The notes: generated by a model not told the origin, from the sequence alone. A stretch of 64,000 nt of DNA from Rhodobacteraceae bacterium EL129 (GCA_900313005.1 ONZJ01000002.1:2310996-2374995), one strand, 5' to 3'; shown: positions 25,811 through 35,876, counted from the stretch's first letter. A program made the numbers and translations.

Positions 25811-28225
25811 ATGACCACAACAACGACCACCGCGACTCTCCCCGCACATGCGTCTGTTGTCGTCATCGGTGGGGGGATTATGGGATGTTCCACCCTCTAT
25901 CATCTGGCCAAGATGGGCGTCGGGGATGCTATCCTGCTCGAGCGCAACAAGCTGACGTCCGGAACAACCTGGCATTCAGCGGCACAGGTCCGGGCGCTTC
26001 GCCATTCGCGCAATCTGACGCGGATGATCCAGTATTCGGTCGACCTGTATGCACAGCTGGAACAGGAAACAGGTCAGTCGGTTGGCTGGATCCAGAAGGG
26101 CAGCCTGTCGATTGCAACGACCCCGGATCGCCTGATCCACATTCAAAGGCAAGAAGCCCTGGCGCAGGCCTATGGGATTGATGCAACGTCGATTTCCGTG
26201 GGTGAGGCGCGGGACCGTTGGCCCCTGATGAACGCGCAGGACGTGCTGGGGGCGGTCTGGTCCCCCGAGGATGGCCGCGTCTCGCCCAGCGACGTCTGCG
26301 CCGCTTTGGTCAAGGCGGCCAAAGGATTGGGTGCCCGTATTTTTGAAGACTCCGGCGTGACCGGCATCTTGACAGAAAACGGACGCATCAAAGGCGTTGA
26401 AACCACCCAAGGTACGGTCATGTGCGATGCCATAGCGCTCTGCACCGGTCTGTGGTCGCGCGATGTCGGCGCAATGGCCGGGGCCGAGGTGCCACTGTTG
26501 GCCTGCGAACATTTCTACCTTCTGACCAAACCGATTGACGGCATCACCGGCAACATACCGACCCTGTCAGATCACGACAGCCATCTCTACATCCGCGATG
26601 ACAGCGGCGGGCTGTTGGTGGGCTGCTTTGAGCCCATGGGCAAACCCATTGCCCCGGGTGTCCTGGATGAAAGCTTTGAGTTTGGCTTGCTGGCTGAAGA
26701 TTGGGATCATTTCGAGCCGATGATGGAAAAGGCCCTGCACCGCTTGCCTCCATTGGAAACGGCCGAGGTCAAGATGCTGCTCAATGGCCCCGAAAGCTTC
26801 ACACCCGACGGCACCTTTATGCTGGGAGAAGTCGCTGAAACGCGTGGCTTGTTCCTGGGATGCGGCATGAATTCGGTGGGGCTGGCCTCAGGGGGCGGCG
26901 CGGGTATGAACCTCGCGCATTGCATTGTACATGGCCATACCGCCTATGATCTGGGCGAGGCCGAAGCCCAACGCTTTGCACCTGTGTTCAACGATATCCG
27001 CCACTTGATGGCCCGTGCACCCGAAATTCTGGGCACTCATTACGACATCGCCTATCCCGGCAAACAGTTGAAGACAGCCCGGGATCTACGTGCCCTGCCC
27101 TTGCAGTCCGAACATCGCGCCGGCCGCGCGCACATGGGCCAGTTCTACGGCTGGGAGCGCCCCTTGTACTTTGGCAAAACCGAGGAGCCGCGCCCCAGAT
27201 TTGACCGCCCCGACTGGTTCGAAAACGTTAGGGCCGAGGTCAGGGCCGCCCATGAAGGGGCTGCGATTTTTGACGTCTCCTCGTTTGGCAAAATCGACGT
27301 CGAAGGGCCCGACGCCGAAGCCTTCCTGATGCAGGTCTGCGCCGGTCATGTTAATCGCGCGCCGGGCTCGGTCATCTATTCCGCGGTTCTAAATGATTGG
27401 GGCACTTTTGAAAGCGACCTGACAGCGCAGCGGATTTCGCCCGATCACTACCGCCTGTTCACTGGCACCGGCGCGATCAAACGCGATCTGGCCTGGTTCA
27501 CCCGCGCAGCCGACCCATTCAATGTGACCCTGACGGACAGCACCGAATTATACGCAACTTTCGGCCTGATGGGCCCTGACACAGCAAAGATTGCAAGCAC
27601 ATGCGGCGCGCCGGAATTGAACGCGCTTTCGGTCTTCAAGCACGGCACTGCAGACATGGCAGGCCACAACGTGCGCGCAGCGCGCTTATCATATGTTGGT
27701 GAAGCGGGTTGGGAAATCACCTGTTTGCGCGAAAACGCCCGGGCGATCTATGCGGCGCTGACCGATGCTGGGGCGCGGCCCGCAGGCCTATTTGCCCAAA
27801 CCTCGATGCGTATTGAAAAGGGATATCGCGCCATGGGACATGAACTTGACGGCGATATCTCTCCTCAGGAGGCAGGCCTTGCCTTTGCAACACGCGCATC
27901 CGGCGGGTTCACGGGATTCGAAGCCCTCAGGGACAGACAGGCCGCAGGCGTGCAGCCGTCAATCATTTCATTGAAGTTTTTCCAGTCGGACCCGGTCCCG
28001 ATCGGGCATGAACCGATCATGTGTGAAGGTCAGATCATCGGCCAGACGACATCCTGTGCCTTTGGCTATCGCGTCGGCAGACCCGTCGCTCTCGGACATG
28101 TGTCCACGCCGTTTGAGGATGGCGCACGGGTGCAGGTCCGAATTGCAAACGATCTGTGTGATGCCGAAATCATCAACGGCCCGCTTTTTGACCCAGACGG
28201 TCGCGTGATGAGGATTGAATTCTGA
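25811..28225 (+). CDS. FAD-dependent dimethylglycine/sarcosine dehydrogenase-like protein with GcvT domain
   Basis: An 804-residue protein with an N-terminal DAO-type FAD domain (VVVIGGGIMGCSTLYHLA) and GTTWHSAAQV, where the His corresponds to the covalent-FAD site of dimethylglycine dehydrogenase. The C-terminal half is a GcvT-like folate-binding domain (SFGKIDVEGPDAEAFL, GWEITC, RIEKGYRAMGHEL). Family members demethylate N-methylated glycines and pass the one-carbon unit to tetrahydrofolate. The ATG at 25811 follows AAGGA by ten bases. It is divergent from the RpiR gene and the ABC importer, which may bring in its substrate. The exact substrate is not determined. Confidence 0.87.
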   Translation: MTTTTTTATLPAHASVVVIGGGIMGCSTLYHLAKMGVGDAILLERNKLTSGTTWHSAAQVRALRHSRNLTRMIQYSVDLYAQLEQETGQSVGWIQKGSLSIATTPDRLIHIQRQEALAQAYGIDATSISVGEARDRWPLMNAQDVLGAVWSPEDGRVSPSDVCAALVKAAKGLGARIFEDSGVTGILTENGRIKGVETTQGTVMCDAIALCTGLWSRDVGAMAGAEVPLLACEHFYLLTKPIDGITGNIPTLSDHDSHLYIRDDSGGLLVGCFEPMGKPIAPGVLDESFEFGLLAEDWDHFEPMMEKALHRLPPLETAEVKMLLNGPESFTPDGTFMLGEVAETRGLFLGCGMNSVGLASGGGAGMNLAHCIVHGHTAYDLGEAEAQRFAPVFNDIRHLMARAPEILGTHYDIAYPGKQLKTARDLRALPLQSEHRAGRAHMGQFYGWERPLYFGKTEEPRPRFDRPDWFENVRAEVRAAHEGAAIFDVSSFGKIDVEGPDAEAFLMQVCAGHVNRAPGSVIYSAVLNDWGTFESDLTAQRISPDHYRLFTGTGAIKRDLAWFTRAADPFNVTLTDSTELYATFGLMGPDTAKIASTCGAPELNALSVFKHGTADMAGHNVRAARLSYVGEAGWEITCLRENARAIYAALTDAGARPAGLFAQTSMRIEKGYRAMGHELDGDISPQEAGLAFATRASGGFTGFEALRDRQAAGVQPSIISLKFFQSDPVPIGHEPIMCEGQIIGQTTSCAFGYRVGRPVALGHVSTPFEDGARVQVRIANDLCDAEIINGPLFDPDGRVMRIEF

Positions 28226-28336
28226 ACAAACCACTTGTGGCGCGATTTATGCGACCGCACCACTTTGTGTCAGCATTTGGTGCAGCCCGCGCACCCGGTT
28301 CAGATTAAAAGAACCGAGTGCTCAGGTTAAGTCGGC

Positions 28337-29944
28337 TCAGCCTTTGAACCACCACCGTTGGTAAGCCCGGCCGCCATCCAGCTCCCAGGTTGACCCAACA
28401 TCAGCCGAATGGCCCACCTTATCGCTGTGCGCATAGACGTAATTGGTGAACATCGGAATGATGCTGCCACCATCATCACGGGCAATAACGCTCATGTCGC
28501 GGTACATCTCAGCGCGCCTTGTATCGTCCAGCTCGGCCTTGGCTTGCAGCAAGAGAGCATCAAACTCAGCGTTGCTCCAGAACGCTTCAGACCACGCGGC
28601 CCCGGTCTGATAGGCAAGTGTGAACATCGTGTCCGGCGTGGGGCGTGCGCCCCATTTGGAGAAGATAAAGGGCTTCTTCAGCCAGACATCCGCCCAATAG
28701 CCATCCCCCGGCTCGCGGATGGGTTTCAGCGAAATGCCCGCCGCTTTGGCCTGTTCTGCATAAAGCGTCACAAAATCAACGGCACCCGGCATGATCGAAT
28801 CTGACGCGGACACATCGAGTGTCAGGTTCTCCATCCCGGCCTCTTTGAGATGCCATTTGGCCTTGTCCGGATCGTAGGCGCGTTGTTCAATCCCTTCGGG
28901 GTAGTACGGCATGTTGGGTGAGATATGGAAATCATTGCCCAACGTGGCCGTGCCAAACACGATCTTCTCGATCAGTTCTTCGCGGTCCATCGCCAGTTTC
29001 AGCGCCATGCGCACGTTGTTGTCGTCAAATGGTGCTGCGGTCACATGCATGGGCATCGTCACCGCAGAACCCGATGGCAGGTTGAGCGTTTCGATCCCAG
29101 GCTGGCGTTGCAGCAAAGACAGAGTTTTCAGATCAACCGAGCTCACGGCATCCACGTCCCCTGATACAAGTGCAGTCTGGCGGGCGTTCGGATCGTTGAT
29201 GGCGATCATTTCGACGGCGTCGAAATAGGCTCCTTCGCCGTGCCAGCCGTCATGCTTGGTCAAAGTGGCGCTGACGCCGGGGTTGAAGTTCTCGATCTTG
29301 TAGGGTCCGGCACCAATGCCATCTTTCCAATCGGCATTGCCATCGGCATCTGCGGGGACAATGGCGATGTGATAGTCGGTCAGGATATACGGCAGATCCG
29401 CCAGCCCCTGATCCAATTCCACCACGATCGTGTGGTCACTATCGGCGCGCACCTCGGTGACATTGGACAGCAGAGACTTCGCAGCAGAGGTGCTGTCCTC
29501 GCCCATATGGTGCTTGAGCGAGGCTACGGCATCACGCGAGGTGAACTTGCGCCCATCGTGGAATGTCGCCGTTTTATTCAACTCAAAAGTCCAGACCTTG
29601 GCATCGGGCGATGCGCTCCAGCTGTCGGCCATATCGGGGCCAGCGCTGCCATCGGTGTTGATCAGGGTCATATAGCTGCGCGAGGCATGGGCCAGCTGGA
29701 TCATAAAGACCGAAAGGTATTGGCCGGGATCCATGACATCCGATGTATTCGCATCATGAATGGCCACGCGGAACGTGCCACCTCGGCTGGGCGTCATGGC
29801 GGCGACCTCTTTCGTCCAGAGGCCCGTCGCTGCTGTCGCCGTAAAGCCCGCGGCGGTGGCATGGCCCATAAAGCTACGGCGGCTCAGCTTGCGTTGACGT
29901 GCCGCATCCAGCATGCGGCGCAATTTGATATCTTCATATGTCAT
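28337..29944 (-). CDS. Orphan peptide/nickel-type ABC binding protein, Tat-exported
   Basis: A 535-residue family 5 binding protein (DppA/OppA type) with the twin-arginine signal SRRSFMGHA. It starts with an ATG preceded by GGGAGA. No permease or ATPase of the DppBCDF type is adjacent, so it must share components encoded elsewhere or act alone. It lies 122 bases behind the Rieske oxygenase on the same strand and may be co-transcribed with it. Confidence 0.87.
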   Translation of the reverse strand: MTYEDIKLRRMLDAARQRKLSRRSFMGHATAAGFTATAATGLWTKEVAAMTPSRGGTFRVAIHDANTSDVMDPGQYLSVFMIQLAHASRSYMTLINTDGSAGPDMADSWSASPDAKVWTFELNKTATFHDGRKFTSRDAVASLKHHMGEDSTSAAKSLLSNVTEVRADSDHTIVVELDQGLADLPYILTDYHIAIVPADADGNADWKDGIGAGPYKIENFNPGVSATLTKHDGWHGEGAYFDAVEMIAINDPNARQTALVSGDVDAVSSVDLKTLSLLQRQPGIETLNLPSGSAVTMPMHVTAAPFDDNNVRMALKLAMDREELIEKIVFGTATLGNDFHISPNMPYYPEGIEQRAYDPDKAKWHLKEAGMENLTLDVSASDSIMPGAVDFVTLYAEQAKAAGISLKPIREPGDGYWADVWLKKPFIFSKWGARPTPDTMFTLAYQTGAAWSEAFWSNAEFDALLLQAKAELDDTRRAEMYRDMSVIARDDGGSIIPMFTNYVYAHSDKVGHSADVGSTWELDGGRAYQRWWFKG

Positions 29945-30066
29945 TTAAACGTCTCCCTTTTTTGTTTTATTGCGCTCATTACGACCCCTGCATGCCGCAA
30001 TCTTTTCCGATATTTCGACAAGAAAGGGGGAAACATGTCCAATTATCTCGGCTACCCTTGCGGACC

Positions 30067-31227
30067 TCAGGGGGTCTCTGCGTCGGGTCCATGTCCCATT
30101 TTGCGGGCCATGTATTGCACGAAATCCCAGATCGTGCCCTCCATCTCGTCCGGCGCAAGCGGCCCTCCGTGATAGCCCTGCGTCTTGAGGGACTGTTGCA
30201 GGATTTCCAGCTTCTCCTTGTCCTCAATGTTGAACGCCCGACACAGATCGACATAGCTTTTGGTGGCCCCCGACGTCGGCTCATCCTCTTGACCTGTGAC
30301 GCCCCAGCGGATGCGGACCTTGTCGGGCCCATTGGGGCGAATGATCATGAAGAGGGTGAAATCCGTACCCATGCCCACCATCAGATTAGGATAGACCCCG
30401 TACATGGGCGAGTTGTTGCGTTCGTATTCGGTCAGATCCGGGTGAAACGGTTCACGGGGCGGATAATCGGGATCATAGCAAGCATGATAGCCGGTCCAGC
30501 CTTCACCGCTGATCATCTTTTCGCATAGTTTGGTGGGGGTGATCGGGTGAAGCGTCGTCAGATGGGTGGCACTCAGGTGATAGCCTTCCATGAAGTTTTC
30601 AAACAGCGCTTTCCAGTTGCAGTGCCATTCATCCTCTTCCATATGGACCAGATAGCGTTGATCCTGGTGGTAGTTTGCAATCACATCCTCAAGCCCACCG
30701 ACACGCGGGGCCAGTGGATCGGCGTTGCCATCAAGATTGACAAACAGCCAGCCCATCCAAACCTCACTTGCGAACTCGGGCAGGCCACATTTTGACTGAT
30801 CAAAAGCTGGCCGGTTTTTCATGTGCGGCGCCACCTTGAGCGCGCCGGCCGTGTCGTATGTCCAGGTGTGATACTGGCAAATGAACTTGCGTGCGTTGCC
30901 CGACCCTTCGGCAACCCTGTTGCCACGGTGACGGCAGACATTGGACAACACCCGGATCACACCTTCGGTGTCGCGCACGGCGAGCAGTTGTTCGTCCAGC
31001 AGCTCGGTGGTGAAATAATCACCGGGGTTGCGCAGCTCTCCGATGTGCCCAATGCACATCCATTCGCGGCGCAGCACCTGCGTGATCTCGACCTCCAGAA
31101 AAGCGGGCGAGGTGTAGTATTCACCGGGCATGGCCCAGGCCTGCTCAGGCGGCAAAATGGCGCGGTGTGCCAGTTCGCGGTGCAGGCGGTCCACCTGCGA
31201 AAGATCTGCAGTGTTTTTGTCCAGCAT
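30067..31227 (-). CDS. Rieske non-heme iron oxygenase, alpha subunit
   Basis: A 386-residue ring-hydroxylating-oxygenase-type protein. The Rieske ligands are Cys98, His100, Cys117 and His120 (C-x-H-x16-C-x2-H). The mononuclear iron site is in ENFMEGYHLSATH, with His217 and His222. The size and pattern resemble enzymes that N-demethylate quaternary amines such as glycine betaine or carnitine, but true ring hydroxylation cannot be excluded. No reductase or ferredoxin partner is nearby. A strong palindrome lies about 30 bases upstream of the ATG. The divergent neighbour is an M20 deacetylase. Confidence 0.87.
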   Translation of the reverse strand: MLDKNTADLSQVDRLHRELAHRAILPPEQAWAMPGEYYTSPAFLEVEITQVLRREWMCIGHIGELRNPGDYFTTELLDEQLLAVRDTEGVIRVLSNVCRHRGNRVAEGSGNARKFICQYHTWTYDTAGALKVAPHMKNRPAFDQSKCGLPEFASEVWMGWLFVNLDGNADPLAPRVGGLEDVIANYHQDQRYLVHMEEDEWHCNWKALFENFMEGYHLSATHLTTLHPITPTKLCEKMISGEGWTGYHACYDPDYPPREPFHPDLTEYERNNSPMYGVYPNLMVGMGTDFTLFMIIRPNGPDKVRIRWGVTGQEDEPTSGATKSYVDLCRAFNIEDKEKLEILQQSLKTQGYHGGPLAPDEMEGTIWDFVQYMARKMGHGPDAETP

Positions 31228-31255
31228 AAGGGGCTCTTTGATCGTTTCGGATCAG

Positions 31256-31276
31256 ACCACAACTGTGGTCACAGTT
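31256..31276. promoter_or_regulatory. Overlapping palindromes between Rieske and M20 genes
   Basis: AACTGTG-GT-CACAGTT (31261-31276) is a perfect 7+7 inverted repeat; ACCACA-AC-TGTGGT (31256-31269) overlaps it. They sit just upstream of the Rieske start in the divergent spacer and look like an operator for an unidentified regulator. Confidence 0.6.
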
Positions 31277-31444
31277 CTACGATTCGAGCAAGGAAAGAGC
31301 ATTTCCAGCCTGCGCACAGGACTGGCTTTGCTGTTGCTTTTGAGGGGGCTCCTGATAGCTGTAATCAAAGTTGGCCACCAAAGGGCAGGTTTAGGTTGTG
31401 CGACGGCACAGGGCGATTGACCGCCCCCGCATAGGAGCAGACGG

Positions 31445-32587
31445 ATGGATGCACTTTCCCTCACATTGCAGCACCTCGAAGGCTTGGTCACCTGTCCGAC
31501 GCTGTCCGGTGACGCCAATGATCAAATCAATGACTATGTGGCAGACTGCCTGTCCTCGGCGGGGACGCGTGTTGTGCGCATTCCCTCTCCGTTGGGCCAT
31601 GTAGAGGGGATCATTGCCAGTATCGGGCCGGACGAGCCCGGCGGTTTGATCCTTTCAGGCCATTCCGACGTGGTGCCCGTCGACGGGCAAGATTGGACCA
31701 GTGATCCCTTTCAATTGCGCAGGCAAGCGGACAAGCTCTATGGTCGTGGCAGCACGGACATGAAGGGCTTTGTCGCTTGCGCCATGGCGGTCATGCAATC
31801 GGCCAAGGCTGACGAGCTGAGCGCCCCTGTGCATTTGTTTCTGTCCGCGGATGAGGAAAGCACCTGCCAATCTGTGCAAAGCCTCATTGGCCATGCTCAG
31901 GCAACCCTGCCCCCGGTCCGCGGTGTCGTTGTTGGCGAACCCACCATGATGCGCCCGGTGGATCAGCACAAGACATCTGCCACCGACCTGGTTGAAGTCA
32001 CCGGCCATAGCGCTCACGCCAGCTTGGCCCATAAGGGTGTCAGCGCCACCGCATTGGCCGCGCGACTAATTGTATGGTTGGAAAATGAAACAGCCAAGAA
32101 CGCTAAAACCCCTGGCACCGCAGGCTTTGATCCGGACTATTCGACCCATACGGTGGGGCTCCTGCACGGGGGGATTGCCAACAACACCGTGGCCCAGAAC
32201 TGCAGCTTCACCTGGGATATGCGGCTCATGCCGGGCGAGGATTTGGGCGACGTGACGGATCGCTTTGATCTTTATGTGCAAGAGCTGCTTTGCGCGTATC
32301 AGCATATCTCCCCAGAGGTCCAGATCACCCGCACCCGCGAGGCCGTGTTTCCCGGGCTCACCCCGCTTGCCCCCTGCCCGTTTCGGCAGGATGTCCTTGC
32401 AGCTTCGGGCACCACGGCATTCGGCGTGGCAGCTTACGGAACCGAGGCCGGCTTTTTCCAGACCGCAGGCTTTGACACTGTGGTCTGGGGGCCGGGCAAC
32501 ATTCAACAAGCCCATACTGCTGATGAGTTCATCGAACTTGATCAGTTGGCTGGTTGTATTCAGATGACACTGGCCTTGCTGCGGTAA
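31445..32587 (+). CDS. M20 family amidohydrolase, acetylornithine deacetylase (ArgE)-like
   Basis: A 380-residue M20 metallopeptidase-family enzyme. The metal and catalytic motifs are GHSDVVPVDGQDW, YGRGSTDMKG, SADEEST and VVGEPT. It hydrolyses an N-acyl amino acid; ArgE is the closest general type, but it sits in a catabolic rather than an arginine-synthesis context. AGGAG precedes the ATG. It is divergent from the Rieske gene and convergent with the AEP-type permease. Confidence 0.87.
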   Translation: MDALSLTLQHLEGLVTCPTLSGDANDQINDYVADCLSSAGTRVVRIPSPLGHVEGIIASIGPDEPGGLILSGHSDVVPVDGQDWTSDPFQLRRQADKLYGRGSTDMKGFVACAMAVMQSAKADELSAPVHLFLSADEESTCQSVQSLIGHAQATLPPVRGVVVGEPTMMRPVDQHKTSATDLVEVTGHSAHASLAHKGVSATALAARLIVWLENETAKNAKTPGTAGFDPDYSTHTVGLLHGGIANNTVAQNCSFTWDMRLMPGEDLGDVTDRFDLYVQELLCAYQHISPEVQITRTREAVFPGLTPLAPCPFRQDVLAASGTTAFGVAAYGTEAGFFQTAGFDTVVWGPGNIQQAHTADEFIELDQLAGCIQMTLALLR

Positions 32588-32625
32588 GCTGGATCACGTC
32601 ATGGCCCCGGCGTAACGCCGCGGTT

Positions 32626-34641
32626 TTACCGCGCGCGCCAGGCCTGGGTCCGTTTCAACACGCCTTTTGAGACGATCAGATGGATGATCCGCGCCAATGC
32701 ATTGGTGTAGAAGATCATCATCCCCATCGCCGCCGCCGGTGCGATATCGCCTGCATCATCCATGTTCAACACTGCGATGGAGGCCAGTGATGTTTTGGGA
32801 GAGTAAAGAAACACCACGGCGGACACCGTCGTCATTGCATTGACGAATAGATAGATCGAGATATCCAGCACCGACGGCAGACACACGGGCACCGTCACCC
32901 GACTAAAGAGTTTCATCGTGGGCTGTTTGAGTGAGGCCGAGACCGATTCGAACTCTCGGTCCATCTGCTTCAAAGCCGTCACGGCTGTCAGGTGAGACAC
33001 GGTGTAGAAGTGTGTCACCGAACAGATCACCAGGATCGCCATTGTGCCGTAGATCATGTTCAGCGGGTTTGACGGATTGTTGAAGAAGAAGATGTAGGCC
33101 AGACCCAACACCATGCCGGGGATCGCCATGGGCAGCATGGCGAACATCTGGAACAAGGCCCGTCCCAGTCGGAACCCATTGGTTTTCTCCACCAGATAGG
33201 CCCCGAAGAACACGATGCATGTACCCGCCACAGCCGTGAACAGCCCAAGCTTGATCGAATTGTAATACGACCCCCAACCGCCGCCATCCATGCGGTCAAA
33301 GTCATAGTTGGTCAGGCTAAAGCTGAGATCATAGGGCCAAAACTTGATCAGCGCTGCAAACTGGCAGACACCAAGGATGCCGACGATGAACAAGGCCACC
33401 AGAACACAATAGGTAAAGAATATCCCATCGGTTTTGGCATTGGGCGTTGGCTGATACGGCACCGATCGGGCCGACAACAGTGCCACCTGTTTGGACTGCA
33501 CCAGACGGTCGATGGCAAAGGCAAAGATGGCTGGTATCACAAGGACCACCGACACAACCGCACCCATTTCAAAGTTTTGCTGGCCAATCACTTGCTTGTA
33601 GATATCCACCGCAAGCACGTTGAACTGCCCGCCGATGACCTTTGGCAAACCAAAGTCTGTAATGACCAGATTAAACACCACAAAGGCCGCCGAGATCAGA
33701 CCATAGCGCGCACCGGGGATGGTGACGGTCCAGAAGGTGCGCCAAGGGGTGGACCTCAAACTGGCGGCCGCCTCGTAAAGCCGCGCATCAGAAATGGCCA
33801 AGGCAGTTGAGATAATAATGAACGCATGCGGAAAGGTGAAGAACACGGACCCGATGACAATGCCAATGGGGCCATAGATGCTGGCGCCGAACAGCAGCTC
33901 CTTGATCATCCCCTGATTGCCGAAAAGGTAGACCAGTGCGATACCCGGCAGCAGCGACGGCACCAGAATGGGGGCCATGGCCACCAGCCGGAAGAATCCT
34001 TTGAACCGCATACAGGTTCGGTTCAACGCATAGGCAAACCAGAACGCCAATGTGACGGTCACAACCGTGCTGATCACCGCGATCAGCATCGAGTTCTTGA
34101 TCGAATTGAACAGCGCAGGCGTCGAGAAATAGTTGATAAAGTTGCCCATGCCCGTGGCCTTCACAGGCCGCATTTGCACACGGCGGAAGGTGTTGCTGTC
34201 GAGCTCAAGCCACTCGGTGCCGGTCTTTAACTCCGAGCCGACCAGAAAACGGCCAACGTCCGTGGTGTTGCGGATCTGGTATTTGACCGGACTGCGAAAG
34301 CTGAAGTCGGGAAAGAACGGCGTCAGCCCCAAACGACTGTCCGAGCCTGCGATCAGATCGTTATCGGTAAGCACCTGTAGCTCGGAATTCAGCAGTTCGG
34401 GCGTCAGGATTTCGCCGGAGTACGTGCCATCCTCATCGCTGACCTGTAGCTCATAACCTGCCAGATCAAACTTGAAGGTCGAAAAGCTCTTGGACAGCAT
34501 CGCCCATAGCGGAAAGGCCAAGGTCACGATCAGGTAAAGGGCAATCACCCCCATCCCCATCCTCATGATGACATCGTCTCGGCTCAGCTTGCCTTTGATT
34601 GTGGGGCCGGCGGGCAGTTGAGTGAGATCTACGTTGCTCAT
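32626..34641 (-). CDS. 2-Aminoethylphosphonate-type ABC importer, fused double permease
   Basis: A 671-residue protein holding two permease halves, each with an EAA-type loop (YEAAASLRSTPWRTFWTVTIP, and FESVSASLKQPTMKLFSRVTVP). A periplasmic insertion lies around residues 65-165. This fused form is typical of the 2-aminoethylphosphonate/iron class of importers. The ATG overlaps the ATPase stop as ATGA. No phosphonate-degrading gene (phnW, phnX, phnA, phnY) is in the window, so the substrate rests on the type of binding protein. Confidence 0.85.
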   Translation of the reverse strand: MSNVDLTQLPAGPTIKGKLSRDDVIMRMGMGVIALYLIVTLAFPLWAMLSKSFSTFKFDLAGYELQVSDEDGTYSGEILTPELLNSELQVLTDNDLIAGSDSRLGLTPFFPDFSFRSPVKYQIRNTTDVGRFLVGSELKTGTEWLELDSNTFRRVQMRPVKATGMGNFINYFSTPALFNSIKNSMLIAVISTVVTVTLAFWFAYALNRTCMRFKGFFRLVAMAPILVPSLLPGIALVYLFGNQGMIKELLFGASIYGPIGIVIGSVFFTFPHAFIIISTALAISDARLYEAAASLRSTPWRTFWTVTIPGARYGLISAAFVVFNLVITDFGLPKVIGGQFNVLAVDIYKQVIGQQNFEMGAVVSVVLVIPAIFAFAIDRLVQSKQVALLSARSVPYQPTPNAKTDGIFFTYCVLVALFIVGILGVCQFAALIKFWPYDLSFSLTNYDFDRMDGGGWGSYYNSIKLGLFTAVAGTCIVFFGAYLVEKTNGFRLGRALFQMFAMLPMAIPGMVLGLAYIFFFNNPSNPLNMIYGTMAILVICSVTHFYTVSHLTAVTALKQMDREFESVSASLKQPTMKLFSRVTVPVCLPSVLDISIYLFVNAMTTVSAVVFLYSPKTSLASIAVLNMDDAGDIAPAAAMGMMIFYTNALARIIHLIVSKGVLKRTQAWRAR

Positions 34642-35771
34642 GACGCATCCCCAGCGGGTACAAAGGCCATAAGCCGGGATTGAGGCAGTTCAACGGTCAT
34701 GGTTTTTCCCACCGCCAAATCCAACCGACGCACAGCGTTGATCGAGAAATCTGCGATCAACTCGCCTGTCCCAAACATCTTGTGTTGCAACCGGCAACGC
34801 CAGAAAGAACCAAGGAATTCCATCTCTGACACATCTACTTCGAAGGCATTTCCGGGCGTCTCAATTTCATCGGGTGCTCCGGGAGAGCGTGCACCATCAC
34901 CGTGAGGGATCACATCTTCGGGGCGGATGGCGGCGACGATTGTTTCGCCGACATTAAAGTCATGGCGTTGGCTTTGCAGCTTGGTACTACTGATCGTAAC
35001 CTCGCCACTTGCCCCTGCTATCGCAGGGATCTGGTTCATCTCGCCAATGAAATCCGCCACAAACAGATTGGCTGGGTGGCGATACACCTCGGTGGGGGAT
35101 CCGACCTGTTCGATCACACCGTGGTTCATCACCACGATCCTGTCGGCCATGGCCAGCGCTTCTTCCTGGTCGTGTGTCACCATGACGGCAGTCACACCCA
35201 ATTTGCGTTGCAATTCCTTGATTTCGTGGCGCAGGTGAACACGCACCTTTGCATCCAGCGCCGACAGCGGCTCGTCCAGCAACAAAAGGCCAGGATTGGT
35301 GGCAATGGCGCGGGCCAGAGCAATCCGTTGTTGCTGACCACCTGACAGTTGCGCGGGGTATTTCTTGCCTTGTTCCGGCAGGCCGACCAGTTGCAGCAGT
35401 TCGGCCACGCGAGACGTGATTTCGGACTTGCTGCGGCCCGTATTTTCCAGGCCAAAGGCGATGTTTTTCTCAATCGTCAGGTTCGGAAAAAGCGCGTAAG
35501 ACTGAAACACGATCCCAAAGTCTCGCTCGGACGGTGGCAGGTTTGACACATCCTTACCGCCTTGCACAACACGTCCCTTGGTTTGCAAATCCAGGCCAGC
35601 GATGGCGCGCAACAAGGTTGTTTTGCCGCAGCCCGAGGGGCCCAGGAAGCAGACAAATTCGCGTTCGTTGATATTCAGCGAAATGTCCTTGAGCGCCAGA
35701 AAGTCACCAAAGGCTTTCCACAGATTGTCGATGCTCAGATAGGATGCAGGTGTAGCGGTGGCCTCGGTCAC
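34638..35771 (-). CDS. 2-Aminoethylphosphonate-type ABC importer ATPase
   Basis: A 377-residue ATPase with Walker [10 protein letters not shown], signature LSGGQQQR, Walker [13 protein letters not shown] and a C-terminal TOBE-like regulatory part. The start is GTG at 35771 with AAGGA eight bases upstream. It is placed between the binding protein and the double permease, in the order seen for AEP-type systems. Confidence 0.88.
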   Translation of the reverse strand: MTEATATPASYLSIDNLWKAFGDFLALKDISLNINEREFVCFLGPSGCGKTTLLRAIAGLDLQTKGRVVQGGKDVSNLPPSERDFGIVFQSYALFPNLTIEKNIAFGLENTGRSKSEITSRVAELLQLVGLPEQGKKYPAQLSGGQQQRIALARAIATNPGLLLLDEPLSALDAKVRVHLRHEIKELQRKLGVTAVMVTHDQEEALAMADRIVVMNHGVIEQVGSPTEVYRHPANLFVADFIGEMNQIPAIAGASGEVTISSTKLQSQRHDFNVGETIVAAIRPEDVIPHGDGARSPGAPDEIETPGNAFEVDVSEMEFLGSFWRCRLQHKMFGTGELIADFSINAVRRLDLAVGKTMTVELPQSRLMAFVPAGDAS

Positions 35772-35839
35772 GGGCAGGGTCCTTATCTTGGATGAACTAG
35801 CAGGGGATGCGGTGGATCACGCGAAATTTGCAGTCAGTA

Positions 35840-35864
35840 AAAAGGGGGCAAGCCGCCCCCTTTT
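35840..35864 (-). terminator. Intercistronic hairpin behind AEP-type binding protein
   Basis: A perfect 10-base-pair stem, AAAAGGGGGC (35840-35849) with GCCCCCTTTT (35855-35864), and a five-base loop. On the minus strand it ends in a U-run, like an intrinsic terminator, but the ATPase gene follows on the same strand, so partial read-through is likely. Confidence 0.8.
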
Positions 35865-35876
35865 CTTGGTCTTGGA

